Shown: positions 1-5,677 of the stretch, piece by piece | Numbering within the stretch: position 1 is the stretch's first letter | Layout of the letters: each line of letters begins with the position of its first letter | Assembly (NCBI GenBank): GCA_002407725.1 | Contig: DHOD01000137.1 | Coordinates: 1-6,347, forward strand | DNA from: Christensenella sp. UBA5399 | GTDB lineage: Bacteria; Bacillota; Clostridia; Christensenellales; Christensenellaceae | Direction of reading: 5' to 3' | Length of the DNA stretch: 6,347 nt | Program-made: the position numbers and the translations under genes | The notes under the pieces: generated by a model | The model's database searches: none | Seen by the model: the letters and a program-made list of their open reading frames with translations, nothing else | Told to the model about the DNA's origin: nothing

Positions 1-602
1 TGCCGCCCGATATCTCCCGCGCCAAAATATAGTTTGACCTCATTGTCTATCGTATGCAGGTATTCCCCGATCGCATTTCCCAACGCCTCTGTCGAAATAT
101 CCTGACCGGCTGAAGGTCGCGCCAATACCCGTACAAATCGCCCTTCGTCAAAAACATACCGAACGGTTTCCATATCCACTGCATCCTTCAGGTAATATTG
201 CTCCAGCGCTGCCCAATCGCTGGCAAACTGCTGAAACCGCCTGAGGCTCTCCACATTGTTATCCCGCAGCGCCAGTTTGACCGTGCCGAGGCTGCGCATA
301 TCGTCCGCCGGCACAAATGAAAACTTCAATTCCGGCCGGTGGCGGTGGCGGATGGCGCTTTTTAGCAAAATCGCACTGTCCCCCTCGCGATAGTACACCG
401 CAAAGCCCGCATTTTCAAGCGCTTTTTTGTTGATGTGCGCAACAAGCATATTCCCCCTAAAAGATAGGGATTCTGCAGAAAAATAGCTCTCCAATATGTC
501 ATTTATGACCTGTGAGCGCTCTTTTCCCGTCCTTGTGACCATACTGTCTATCTTGTCTGCCAGGTCCTGTCCGAGAATTATTTCATATTTCTTTTTTTTC
601 AT
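1..602 (-). CDS. Ribbon-helix-helix domain protein of unknown function, C-terminus cut by window edge
   Basis: An open frame runs without a stop from ATG at 602 to the left edge (200 codons seen; the stop lies outside). Residues 4-42 look like a ribbon-helix-helix (CopG/Arc-type) DNA-binding domain: a short strand YEIIL (6-10), a first helix about 12-25, a turn at TGKERS (25-30), and a second helix about 28-41 with the pattern RSQVINDILESYF. Residues 48-200 are a mixed alpha/beta-looking stretch that I do not recognise; it is basic near 88-93 (RHRHR) and has no membrane segments. The start at 602 is chosen because a GGAAGGGAG ribosome binding site precedes it; an in-frame ATG at 626 has no such site. 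Codons 2-4 contain a run of eight A. It lies on the same strand as the TetR gene but 330 bp away, with its own probable promoter. It may be a DNA-binding regulator with a sensor or partner domain; antitoxins of this fold are usually much shorter. The coding call is solid, the fold call fairly good, the function unknown. Confidence 0.8.
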   Translation of the reverse strand, partial: MKKKKYEIILGQDLADKIDSMVTRTGKERSQVINDILESYFSAESLSFRGNMLVAHINKKALENAGFAVYYREGDSAILLKSAIRHRHRPELKFSFVPADDMRSLGTVKLALRDNNVESLRRFQQFASDWAALEQYYLKDAVDMETVRYVFDEGRFVRVLARPSAGQDISTEALGNAIGEYLHTIDNEVKLYFGAGDIGR

Positions 603-612
603 AAATATATAA

Positions 613-621
613 CTCCCTTCC
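613..621 (-). promoter_or_regulatory. Ribosome binding site of the ribbon-helix-helix gene
   Basis: The minus strand reads GGAAGGGAG, ending 10 nt before the ATG at 602. It favours this start over the in-frame ATG at 626, for which the site would lie inside the coding region. Confidence 0.7.
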
Positions 622-626
622 AACAT

Positions 627-656
627 ATAATAAACAAATAACACTGTTTTATTCAA
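627..656 (-). promoter_or_regulatory. Probable sigma-A promoter of the ribbon-helix-helix gene
   Basis: On the minus strand, TTGAAT (651-656) and TATTAT (627-632) are separated by 18 bp, a fair match to TTGACA/TATAAT. The predicted transcript would start near 620, giving a very short leader that still includes most of the ribosome binding site. The spacer contains AACAGTGTT (640-648), a 4-1-4 palindrome that resembles the motif in the MMPL promoter near 1595. Confidence 0.42.
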
Positions 657-884
657 ATGAATGACACGCATTACGTTATGTGTACAGCAAATGGATTGGA
701 CAGAGCGCGTATCGCATGTTAAGGGCAGTACGTTTCAGCCAAATGAGAGGACAACCGCCCCGGGAAATAACTGTTTTAAAATTACTATAAAATACGAGTT
801 TTTTTCTCTGCGCACACGGCATGTGTATATTTATGCACATATGCAATATTTTGCTCAAATCATGATTATAAAAGGGTTTTACAA

Positions 885-900
885 TGTGATAAAAATCACT
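885..900. promoter_or_regulatory. CRP/FNR-family-like palindrome, or weak plus-strand terminator hairpin
   Basis: The sequence TGTGATAAAAATCACT matches the TGTGA-N6-TCACA operator form of CRP/FNR-family regulators at 9 of 10 defined positions. The same bases can fold as GTGAT-AAAA-ATCAC followed by six T (900-905), resembling a weak intrinsic terminator in the plus direction, but no plus-strand gene precedes it. It lies 33 bp beyond the 3' end of the TetR gene and about 230 bp upstream of the ribbon-helix-helix promoter, far for a classical activator site. The palindrome is directly visible; its function is uncertain. Confidence 0.3.
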
Positions 901-932
901 TTTTTGTTTTTCGGCTATGCGCGGGCGCTATT

Positions 933-1496
933 TTACCAAAAACTTGCCATACCTTTATAGAGCACCTGCAGTACCAGTTCTGCAATTTCCGCAGTCGATT
1001 CGGGCGTACCGTCCTCCAGCCATTTTTGCAGTATGCTGATGCACCCTGTTATGCCAAAAACCGCAAGGTAGTCCTTTACGCGCTCACCGGAATCCCCATA
1101 CAACGGAATGGGAAGCACCTGCGCCAGATTCATGATTTCCCGTTGGATATCCGGCTCACAATTGTCGCTGAGCAGCGCTTTAAAAATGGCAGCGTTTTCC
1201 TTTACATATTCCAGTATGCTGCTCAATCCCTGCGCAGATATCGGTCGCTTGACCGCAAAATCCTGGCTTTCCAAAAACTGCTTGATGTTATCCAGCGCCT
1301 CCTGCTCGATGCCACGCAGCAGGTCGTATTGATCCTTGAAATGCGCATAAAACGTGCTCCGGTTTACATCCGCCATGTCACAGAGCGATTTCACTGATAT
1401 TTTGGAGATATGGGTGCTTTGCATGGATTCCACCAGTGCGGCCTGCAACGCCGCAATCGTATATTTTATACGCCTGTCCAACTTTTTGCCTTCCAT
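933..1496 (-). CDS. TetR/AcrR-family transcriptional repressor, likely regulator of the divergent MMPL operon
   Basis: This 187-residue protein has the size and layout of a TetR-family regulator. The N-terminal DNA-binding domain covers about residues 6-58; its helix-turn-helix runs through VKSLCDMADVNRSTFYAHFKD (35-55), and the VNRSTFY core is a hallmark of the short Firmicute TetR group that includes DhaS-like proteins. Residues 85-180 form the ligand-binding and dimerisation half, with the QKWLEDG segment (147-153) common in the TetR C-terminal domains of that group. The ATG at 1496 is chosen because GGAGG sits 6 nt upstream; a GTG at 1538 in the same frame would add 14 residues without a comparable site. 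The gene is divergent from the MMPL operon across 165 bp packed with palindromes, the usual arrangement for a local, self-regulating efflux repressor. The ligand is unknown. The family is certain; the target is inferred from position. Confidence 0.93.
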   Translation of the reverse strand: MEGKKLDRRIKYTIAALQAALVESMQSTHISKISVKSLCDMADVNRSTFYAHFKDQYDLLRGIEQEALDNIKQFLESQDFAVKRPISAQGLSSILEYVKENAAIFKALLSDNCEPDIQREIMNLAQVLPIPLYGDSGERVKDYLAVFGITGCISILQKWLEDGTPESTAEIAELVLQVLYKGMASFW

Positions 1497-1502
1497 GCTT
1501 TG

Positions 1503-1507
1503 CCTCC
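1503..1507 (-). promoter_or_regulatory. Ribosome binding site deciding the TetR start
   Basis: The minus strand reads GGAGG, 6 nt before the ATG at 1496, near-ideal spacing. Immediately upstream lies AAATTTGAAATTT (1508-1520), a 6-1-6 inverted repeat in the leader. Confidence 0.85.
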
Positions 1508-1531
1508 AAATTTGAAATTTCTGTAAATTAT

Positions 1532-1556
1532 CCAACACTTTTTTTATAAATGTTGG
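1532..1556. repeat. Inverted repeat CCAACA-N13-TGTTGG in the TetR leader
   Basis: CCAACA at 1532-1537 and TGTTGG at 1551-1556 are perfect 6-bp arms around a 13-bp AT-rich spacer. The TGTTGG half recurs at 1580-1585, 29 bp on, next to the MMPL -35. A separate 6-1-6 palindrome, AAAAAGACTTTTT, follows at 1558-1570. These could be auxiliary operators or a stem in the roughly 100-nt TetR leader. The repeats are directly visible; any function is inferred. Confidence 0.45.
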
Positions 1557-1584
1557 GAAAAAGACTTTTTTTACGACATTGTTG

Positions 1585-1605
1585 GTTGTAAAACAACACT
1601 GTGTT
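1585..1605. promoter_or_regulatory. Candidate TetR operator: two overlapping palindromes across the MMPL -35 and spacer
   Basis: GTTGTAAAACAAC (1585-1597) is a 5-3-5 palindrome that fully covers the -35 of the MMPL promoter. AACACTGTGTT (1595-1605) is a perfect 5-1-5 palindrome in the -35/-10 spacer, and it also covers the predicted start of the TetR transcript near 1600. A protein bound here would block both promoters, as expected for a self-regulating TetR repressor. Which palindrome is the true operator cannot be decided from sequence. Confidence 0.55.
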
Positions 1606-1614
1606 TATTATAAT
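1586..1614 (+). promoter_or_regulatory. Sigma-A promoter of the MMPL operon
   Basis: TTGTAA (1586-1591) and a perfect TATAAT (1609-1614) are separated by the ideal 17 bp. Transcription should start near 1621, giving a leader of about 40 nt with the GGAGGG site (1653-1658) just before the ATG at 1662. Confidence 0.75.
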
Positions 1615-1635
1615 ACAAAGCGTGCGTAATCGCAA
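1607..1635 (-). promoter_or_regulatory. Sigma-A promoter of the TetR gene, sharing its -10 region with the MMPL promoter
   Basis: On the minus strand, TTGCGA (1630-1635) and TATAAT (1607-1612) are 17 bp apart. The -10 overlaps the plus-strand -10 because TATTATAATA (1606-1615) is a perfect palindrome. Transcription should start near 1600, with a leader of about 100 nt. Confidence 0.6.
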
Positions 1636-1661
1636 CTGATACGACTACACTTGGAGGGTCT

Positions 1662-3770
1662 ATGGACAAATTTGCTTGCTTTGTGACACATCATAAAAAA
1701 TCACTGATTGTATTATTTGTCGTCGCCGCTGTGATTTACGCGTTTTTGACGATGTTTGTCGGGGTGAACTACAACATGGTGGACTACCTGCCCCCCGACG
1801 CCCAATCGACAAAAGCGCTGGAGATCATGACCGATGAATTCGACACCAGTATGCCCAATACAAACGTCATGGTCAAGGACGTCAGCATCCAGCAGGCCCT
1901 CGACTACAAGGATGACTTGGCTGCCATTGACGGCGTAAGCGAAGTGATGTGGCTGGACGATACGATCGACCTCAAGGAACCGATCGAAATGGCGGACAGC
2001 GAGACTGTGGAGAGCTTCTACAAAGACGGCAACGCGCTGTTTACCGTTACCATTACAAAAGGTATGGAGCTGGATGCCATCGACGCCATACAGGCGCTGA
2101 TTGGCGAAGGCAACGCCATTTCCGGCGAGGCGGCAGACACTGCGACCATGCAGCAGGCCACAAGCGCCGAGGTCGGCAACGCAATGGCCATACTCCTCCC
2201 TCTTGTTATCGCAATCCTTATCCTGGCATCATCGTCGTGGATCGATCCTTTACTGTTCATCCTGACGATCGGTATATCCATACTTCTCAACATGGGGACA
2301 AACATCTTTTTCGGCGAAGTTTCATTTATGACAAACTCCGTCAGCCCCATATTGCAGCTTGCCGTATCGCTGGATTACGCAATCTTCCTGCTGCACAGTT
2401 TTGCGGCAAACCGTCAAAGGACACTCAATGTCGACGAGGCCATGCAAAATTCCATTAAGGAATCCGTATCGACCATTGCGGCAAGCGCGCTCACAACGCT
2501 GTTTGGCTTCCTGGCATTGACATTCATGGATTTCCAGATTGGGGCGGACCTTGGGTGGAATCTGGCAAAGGGCATCATCTTCAGCTTTGCCACCACCATT
2601 ATATTCCTGCCCGCGCTTACGTTGAGCATGTACAAATTGATTGATAAAACGCACCACCGGTCGTTTTTGCCCAACTTCAAGAACGTCAACCGTTTCTTTT
2701 CCCGGCTGACAATCCCGGCGGTCATCCTGGTTGCCATCATCATCATCCCCTGCTTTTTGGGACAAGGGCAGACGCCGTTTATTTACGGGAGCGGCAACGT
2801 GGGCGCCAACGGCGACAGCGGACAGCAAAAAGCCGAGATACAGGAAGAATTCGGCCAGTCGACCATCATGGCCTTGCTTGTGCCGCGCGGTGATGTCGCC
2901 AAGGAATACGCACTCGGCGAGGACCTGAAGCAACTGGATCACGTAACAAGCGTCATATCCTATGCAAACACGGTAGGCACCGCATTTCCACCCGAATTTT
3001 TGGGGACGGACGTCACAAACCAGTTTTATTCGGACAACTATGCCCGTATCGTGGTATACACCGATACGCCCGATGAAGGCGACGTCGCCTTTGCCACCGT
3101 TGAGGATATCACCGCCGTCGCGCAATCTTATTACGGCGATTCCGTCTATTCCGTCGGCCAGAGCGCCAACCTGTACGATATGAAAACCGTCATCACCAGG
3201 GATAACCAGTTTGTCACCATCATTGCGGTGATTGCCATATTCCTTGTGCTGCTGTTCACATTCCGCTCCGGCACGTTACCCTTTATACTGCTTTTGACCA
3301 TCGAAACGGGTATATGGGTCAATCTGTCCATACCGTATTTCACGGGGACATCGATCAACTTTATAGGATACCTTGTGCTCAACACCGTGCAACTGGGCGC
3401 AACGGTGGATTATGCGATTTTGCTGACTACCAGTTATATGCGAAAACGAAAGCTGATGCCACAGCGCGAAGCCATGAATCAGGCCATGGGCGAAAACTTC
3501 AAATCGATCATTGTATCTGCGGCCACACTCTCTGTTGCGGGATTTACGCTGTACGCTACATCATCGAATCCGCCGGTCTCCGATATCGGGCTGCTGCTGG
3601 GACGCGGCACATTATTCTCCCTGATCATGGTTCTGTGCTTCCTGCCCGCCATGCTCAAGCTTTTTGACAAAGCAATTGGAAAATCTACCTACAAGGCGGA
3701 TTTTTATTACGATAAAGATAAACCAGATACGAAGCGCATGAGCAGAAAGGAAAGGCGAAATGAAGTTTAA
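1662..3770 (+). CDS. MMPL-family (RND superfamily) 12-TM exporter
   Basis: This 702-residue membrane protein has the duplicated six-TM layout of the RND superfamily: TM1 about 14-33, an extracytoplasmic loop 34-171, TM2-TM6 between about 172 and 324, TM7 about 349-366, a second loop 367-516, and TM8-TM12 between about 517 and 666, then a short charged tail. Each half has an Asp-Tyr pair in the equivalent helix, SLDYA at 236-240 (D238/Y239) and TVDYA at 581-585 (D583/Y584), matching the paired Asp-Tyr proton-relay residues known from MmpL3. Both pairs are intact, so proton-driven export is likely. The loops are small beside those of AcrB-type pumps, typical of single-membrane MMPL proteins that handle hydrophobic substrates such as lipids, surfactants or drugs. 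The start has GGAGGG 3 nt upstream (GGAGG with a 4-nt gap), slightly tight. It heads an operon with the secreted heptad-repeat protein and lies opposite the TetR regulator. The substrate is not determinable here. Confidence 0.95.
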   Translation: MDKFACFVTHHKKSLIVLFVVAAVIYAFLTMFVGVNYNMVDYLPPDAQSTKALEIMTDEFDTSMPNTNVMVKDVSIQQALDYKDDLAAIDGVSEVMWLDDTIDLKEPIEMADSETVESFYKDGNALFTVTITKGMELDAIDAIQALIGEGNAISGEAADTATMQQATSAEVGNAMAILLPLVIAILILASSSWIDPLLFILTIGISILLNMGTNIFFGEVSFMTNSVSPILQLAVSLDYAIFLLHSFAANRQRTLNVDEAMQNSIKESVSTIAASALTTLFGFLALTFMDFQIGADLGWNLAKGIIFSFATTIIFLPALTLSMYKLIDKTHHRSFLPNFKNVNRFFSRLTIPAVILVAIIIIPCFLGQGQTPFIYGSGNVGANGDSGQQKAEIQEEFGQSTIMALLVPRGDVAKEYALGEDLKQLDHVTSVISYANTVGTAFPPEFLGTDVTNQFYSDNYARIVVYTDTPDEGDVAFATVEDITAVAQSYYGDSVYSVGQSANLYDMKTVITRDNQFVTIIAVIAIFLVLLFTFRSGTLPFILLLTIETGIWVNLSIPYFTGTSINFIGYLVLNTVQLGATVDYAILLTTSYMRKRKLMPQREAMNQAMGENFKSIIVSAATLSVAGFTLYATSSNPPVSDIGLLLGRGTLFSLIMVLCFLPAMLKLFDKAIGKSTYKADFYYDKDKPDTKRMSRKERRNEV

Positions 3771-5622
3771 ACGTTTCATCACAGTATGCACCATCATTGC
3801 GGTTGTGTGCATGGTGCCGCTTGGGCTCAGTACTGCGGCCCCCGCAGAAAATGAGTTGCCGGCAAACAGCGCTGAAAGCGCTGCAGCAACCGCCCCAACA
3901 AAAAACAAAGACGAGGTCGTCTATGCGACGTTGACGCCAAGCGGCAATGTGGAAGCCATCTATGTAGTCAACCATTTTTCCGCAGCACAGGGTGGGGACA
4001 TCACCGATTACGGCGACTATGCGTCTGTCGTCAACCTGACAAACACCAACGACCTGGCTGTCAATGGCGATTCTGTTTCCTTTGTTGCCGGTGAAGATAA
4101 TTTCTATTATCAGGGCAATATGGCCGGCAAAGACCTGCCCTGGATATTCAATATCTCGTACTATCTGAACGGCGAGCAGATGGCCCCGCAGGATATTGCC
4201 GGCGCTGACGGCGCACTGGAAATCAAAATTTCATCGTCGCCCAACGATTTGGTCGACAGCACTTTTTATGATCACTATATGCTGCAAATCACCGTCACGC
4301 TGGACACCGAAAAGTGCAGCAACATCGAAGCGCCCGACGGCACTTCGGCCAGTGCCGGCAAAAACAAAACCATCGCGTTTACAGTTCTGCCGGAAAACAA
4401 CGCCGATTTTGCGCTCACGGCCGATGTGCGCGATTTCACAATGACAGGGATCAGCATAGCGGCCGTGCCCTACTCGATGAGCATGGACTTTCCCGACACC
4501 GACGAGCAGTTTTCGGACCTTGAAAAGCTGCCCGACGCAATATCCGAACTGAACGACGGCGTGGGCGAGCTGGATGAAGGCACAATGGAACTGAAGGACG
4601 GCGCAGACCAGTTGTCCAGCGGCTCTGCAGGCATCCAAAGCGGGTTGAACCAACTGAGTGGCAATTCTGCACAGCTGGTCAATGCGTCCGCACAAATCAA
4701 CGGGGCGTTGTCGCAAATTGCCACATCGCTTGCCCAAAGCGGCATTGAAAACATCGACTTGAGCGCGGTTTCGCAGCTTCCGGCCGGTCTGACGGCTTGG
4801 GCGGGCGGGCTGCGCGAACTATCCGGCGGGCTAACCACATTCCAAGGACAGTTTGCGCCTGCGTATGCTGCGCTGGATGCCACAATTGCAAAAATTCCTG
4901 ATCCTGCAATATCGGAAACCGACATCCAAACACTGTACGCCATGACCGACCCCAGCCAATATGGGACAGTCGGCGCACTCGTAGATAATTATGGCGCGGC
5001 ACAAGAAGTCAAAGGCACATACGCATCTGTAAAAGACGCTTTTGACGGCGTTGGCACGGTCATCGATTCCACGACCGCCGCAATCGGCACAATGGCGGAT
5101 ACGCTGGATACAACCGCCACGCAAATAAGCAGTTCATTGTCGCAGCTTGACGGCCTGAGCCAGCTTAGCGAACTCGTATCCGGGCTGTCGACGCTCTCGG
5201 CCAATTATTCCAGCTTCCACTCCGGCCTGGTCGCATATACCGGCGGCGTACAGACGCTTGCATCCAATTATTCCAGCTTCCATTCCGGCATCACGTCCTT
5301 CGATAACGGCGTGACCGAACTAAGCGATGGCGTGGGCGAATTGTACGACGGCACAAACACACTCAATGACGAGATTGCCGACTTGCCCGACACGCTCCAG
5401 TCAGAAATCGACAATATGAAAGATCAGTATATGCCCGCTGATTTCGATGCCGTCTCGTTTGCTTCATCCAAAAATACCGATACCGGCTTTGTGCAGTTTG
5501 TCATGCAGACCGAGCCCATTGAAGAGCCTGATGCGCCGGAGGCTGATGCCCCCGACACGGACAACGACGAACCCGAAACATTTTGGGACAGGCTGGTTGC
5601 ACTGTTTTCCGGCGAAAAATAA
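3760..5622 (+). CDS. Secreted Leu-x-x-Gly heptad-repeat protein, partner of the MMPL exporter
   Basis: This 620-residue protein starts inside the last codons of the MMPL gene (11-bp overlap; AAGG-type sites at 3746-3755), implying translational coupling. A signal peptide is clear: KFKR, a hydrophobic core at about 6-24, and small residues TAAPA at 25-29 for cleavage. Residues 51-245 look beta-rich, with segments such as YVVNHF (68-73) and LPWIFNISYYLNG (126-138) that I recall from proteins encoded beside MMPL genes in Firmicutes. Residues 257-323 carry xxxLxxG heptads with Leu/Ile every seven residues (264, 271, 278, 285, 292, 299, 306, 313, 320), as in YhgE/Pip-type proteins. A non-heptad stretch of about 100 residues follows, then more helical heptads at about 430-545. 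After FDAVSFASS (562-570) comes an acidic linker (584-606) and a tail FWDRLVALF (608-616). Unlike YhgE it has no C-terminal membrane helices. Role inferred: extracytoplasmic adaptor or scaffold for the exporter. Confidence 0.88.
   Translation: MKFKRFITVCTIIAVVCMVPLGLSTAAPAENELPANSAESAAATAPTKNKDEVVYATLTPSGNVEAIYVVNHFSAAQGGDITDYGDYASVVNLTNTNDLAVNGDSVSFVAGEDNFYYQGNMAGKDLPWIFNISYYLNGEQMAPQDIAGADGALEIKISSSPNDLVDSTFYDHYMLQITVTLDTEKCSNIEAPDGTSASAGKNKTIAFTVLPENNADFALTADVRDFTMTGISIAAVPYSMSMDFPDTDEQFSDLEKLPDAISELNDGVGELDEGTMELKDGADQLSSGSAGIQSGLNQLSGNSAQLVNASAQINGALSQIATSLAQSGIENIDLSAVSQLPAGLTAWAGGLRELSGGLTTFQGQFAPAYAALDATIAKIPDPAISETDIQTLYAMTDPSQYGTVGALVDNYGAAQEVKGTYASVKDAFDGVGTVIDSTTAAIGTMADTLDTTATQISSSLSQLDGLSQLSELVSGLSTLSANYSSFHSGLVAYTGGVQTLASNYSSFHSGITSFDNGVTELSDGVGELYDGTNTLNDEIADLPDTLQSEIDNMKDQYMPADFDAVSFASSKNTDTGFVQFVMQTEPIEEPDAPEADAPDTDNDEPETFWDRLVALFSGEK
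5201..5289 (+). repeat. Internal 63-bp-period tandem duplication in the heptad protein
   Basis: A 26-bp unit at 5201-5226 recurs at 5264-5289 with one silent mismatch. The period is 63 bp, or 21 residues, exactly three heptads. At protein level NYSSFHSG occurs at residues 482-489 and 503-510. The near identity at DNA level points to a recent in-register duplication or conversion, which extends a helix without breaking its heptad phase. Confidence 0.85.
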
Positions 5623-5633
5623 TCTACTATAGC

Positions 5634-5667
5634 AAAAACGGGCGGCTTATACAGCCGCCCGTTTTTT
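5634..5667. terminator. Bidirectional intrinsic terminator between the convergent MMPL operon and flavoprotein gene
   Basis: A GC-rich 9-bp perfect stem (CGGGCGGCT 5639-5647 with AGCCGCCCG 5653-5661) closes a 5-nt loop. Five A precede it and six T follow it, so it makes a U-tract in both directions. It lies 11 bp after the operon stop (5622) and 10 bp after the minus-strand gene ending at 5678, and serves both. Confidence 0.95.
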
Positions 5668-5677
5668 GTGATCCATG

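Larger units (their letters stand above)
603..932. other. Gene-free AT-rich spacer between the TetR gene and the ribbon-helix-helix gene
   Basis: No convincing gene is present. Two short open frames (661-960 plus, 676-858 minus) lack ribosome binding sites, have atypical residue composition and match no family I know. The spacer holds the promoter at 627-656, a CRP/FNR-like palindrome at 885-900, a loose inverted repeat ATGTG/CACAT (821-825 and 836-840), and a perfect 10-bp palindrome AATCATGATT just before it. I see no good intrinsic terminator in the minus direction for the TetR gene ending at 933, so some read-through into the gene at 602 is possible. Confidence 0.6.

Noticed and set aside
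603..626. An in-frame upstream ATG for the ribbon-helix-helix gene.
   Set aside because: The only good ribosome binding site (613-621) lies downstream of it and serves the ATG at 602; the upstream ATG also overlaps the probable promoter.
676..858. A 60-codon minus-strand open frame starting with TTG.
   Set aside because: No ribosome binding site and no recognisable family; it looks like chance in AT-rich DNA.
661..960. A 99-codon plus-strand open frame in the spacer, running into the end of the TetR gene.
   Set aside because: No ribosome binding site, unlike-protein composition, and overlap with the TetR 3' end on the other strand.
1497..1538. A GTG start that would lengthen the TetR protein by 14 residues.
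   Set aside because: The ATG at 1496 has an ideal GGAGG 6 nt upstream, and the extra residues do not fit the family's N-terminus.
2322..3125. A long minus-strand open frame (267 codons) inside the MMPL gene.
   Set aside because: It lies wholly within the MMPL gene on the opposite strand, with low-complexity, Cys/Arg-rich translation; a shadow of the real gene.
3760..3846. Lipoprotein signal with Cys17 of the heptad-repeat protein as lipobox cysteine.
   Set aside because: The residues before Cys17 do not fit L-[AS]-[GA]-C and the Cys lies within the hydrophobic core; a type I signal peptide fits better.
4231..4943. Overlapping minus-strand open frames inside the heptad-repeat gene.
   Set aside because: Their apparent periodicity mirrors the heptad codons on the other strand; no start signals.
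5201..5289. CRISPR-like array, because two near-identical 26-bp units are spaced regularly.
   Set aside because: There are only two units, in frame inside a coding heptad region, and the spacing is explained by three heptads.
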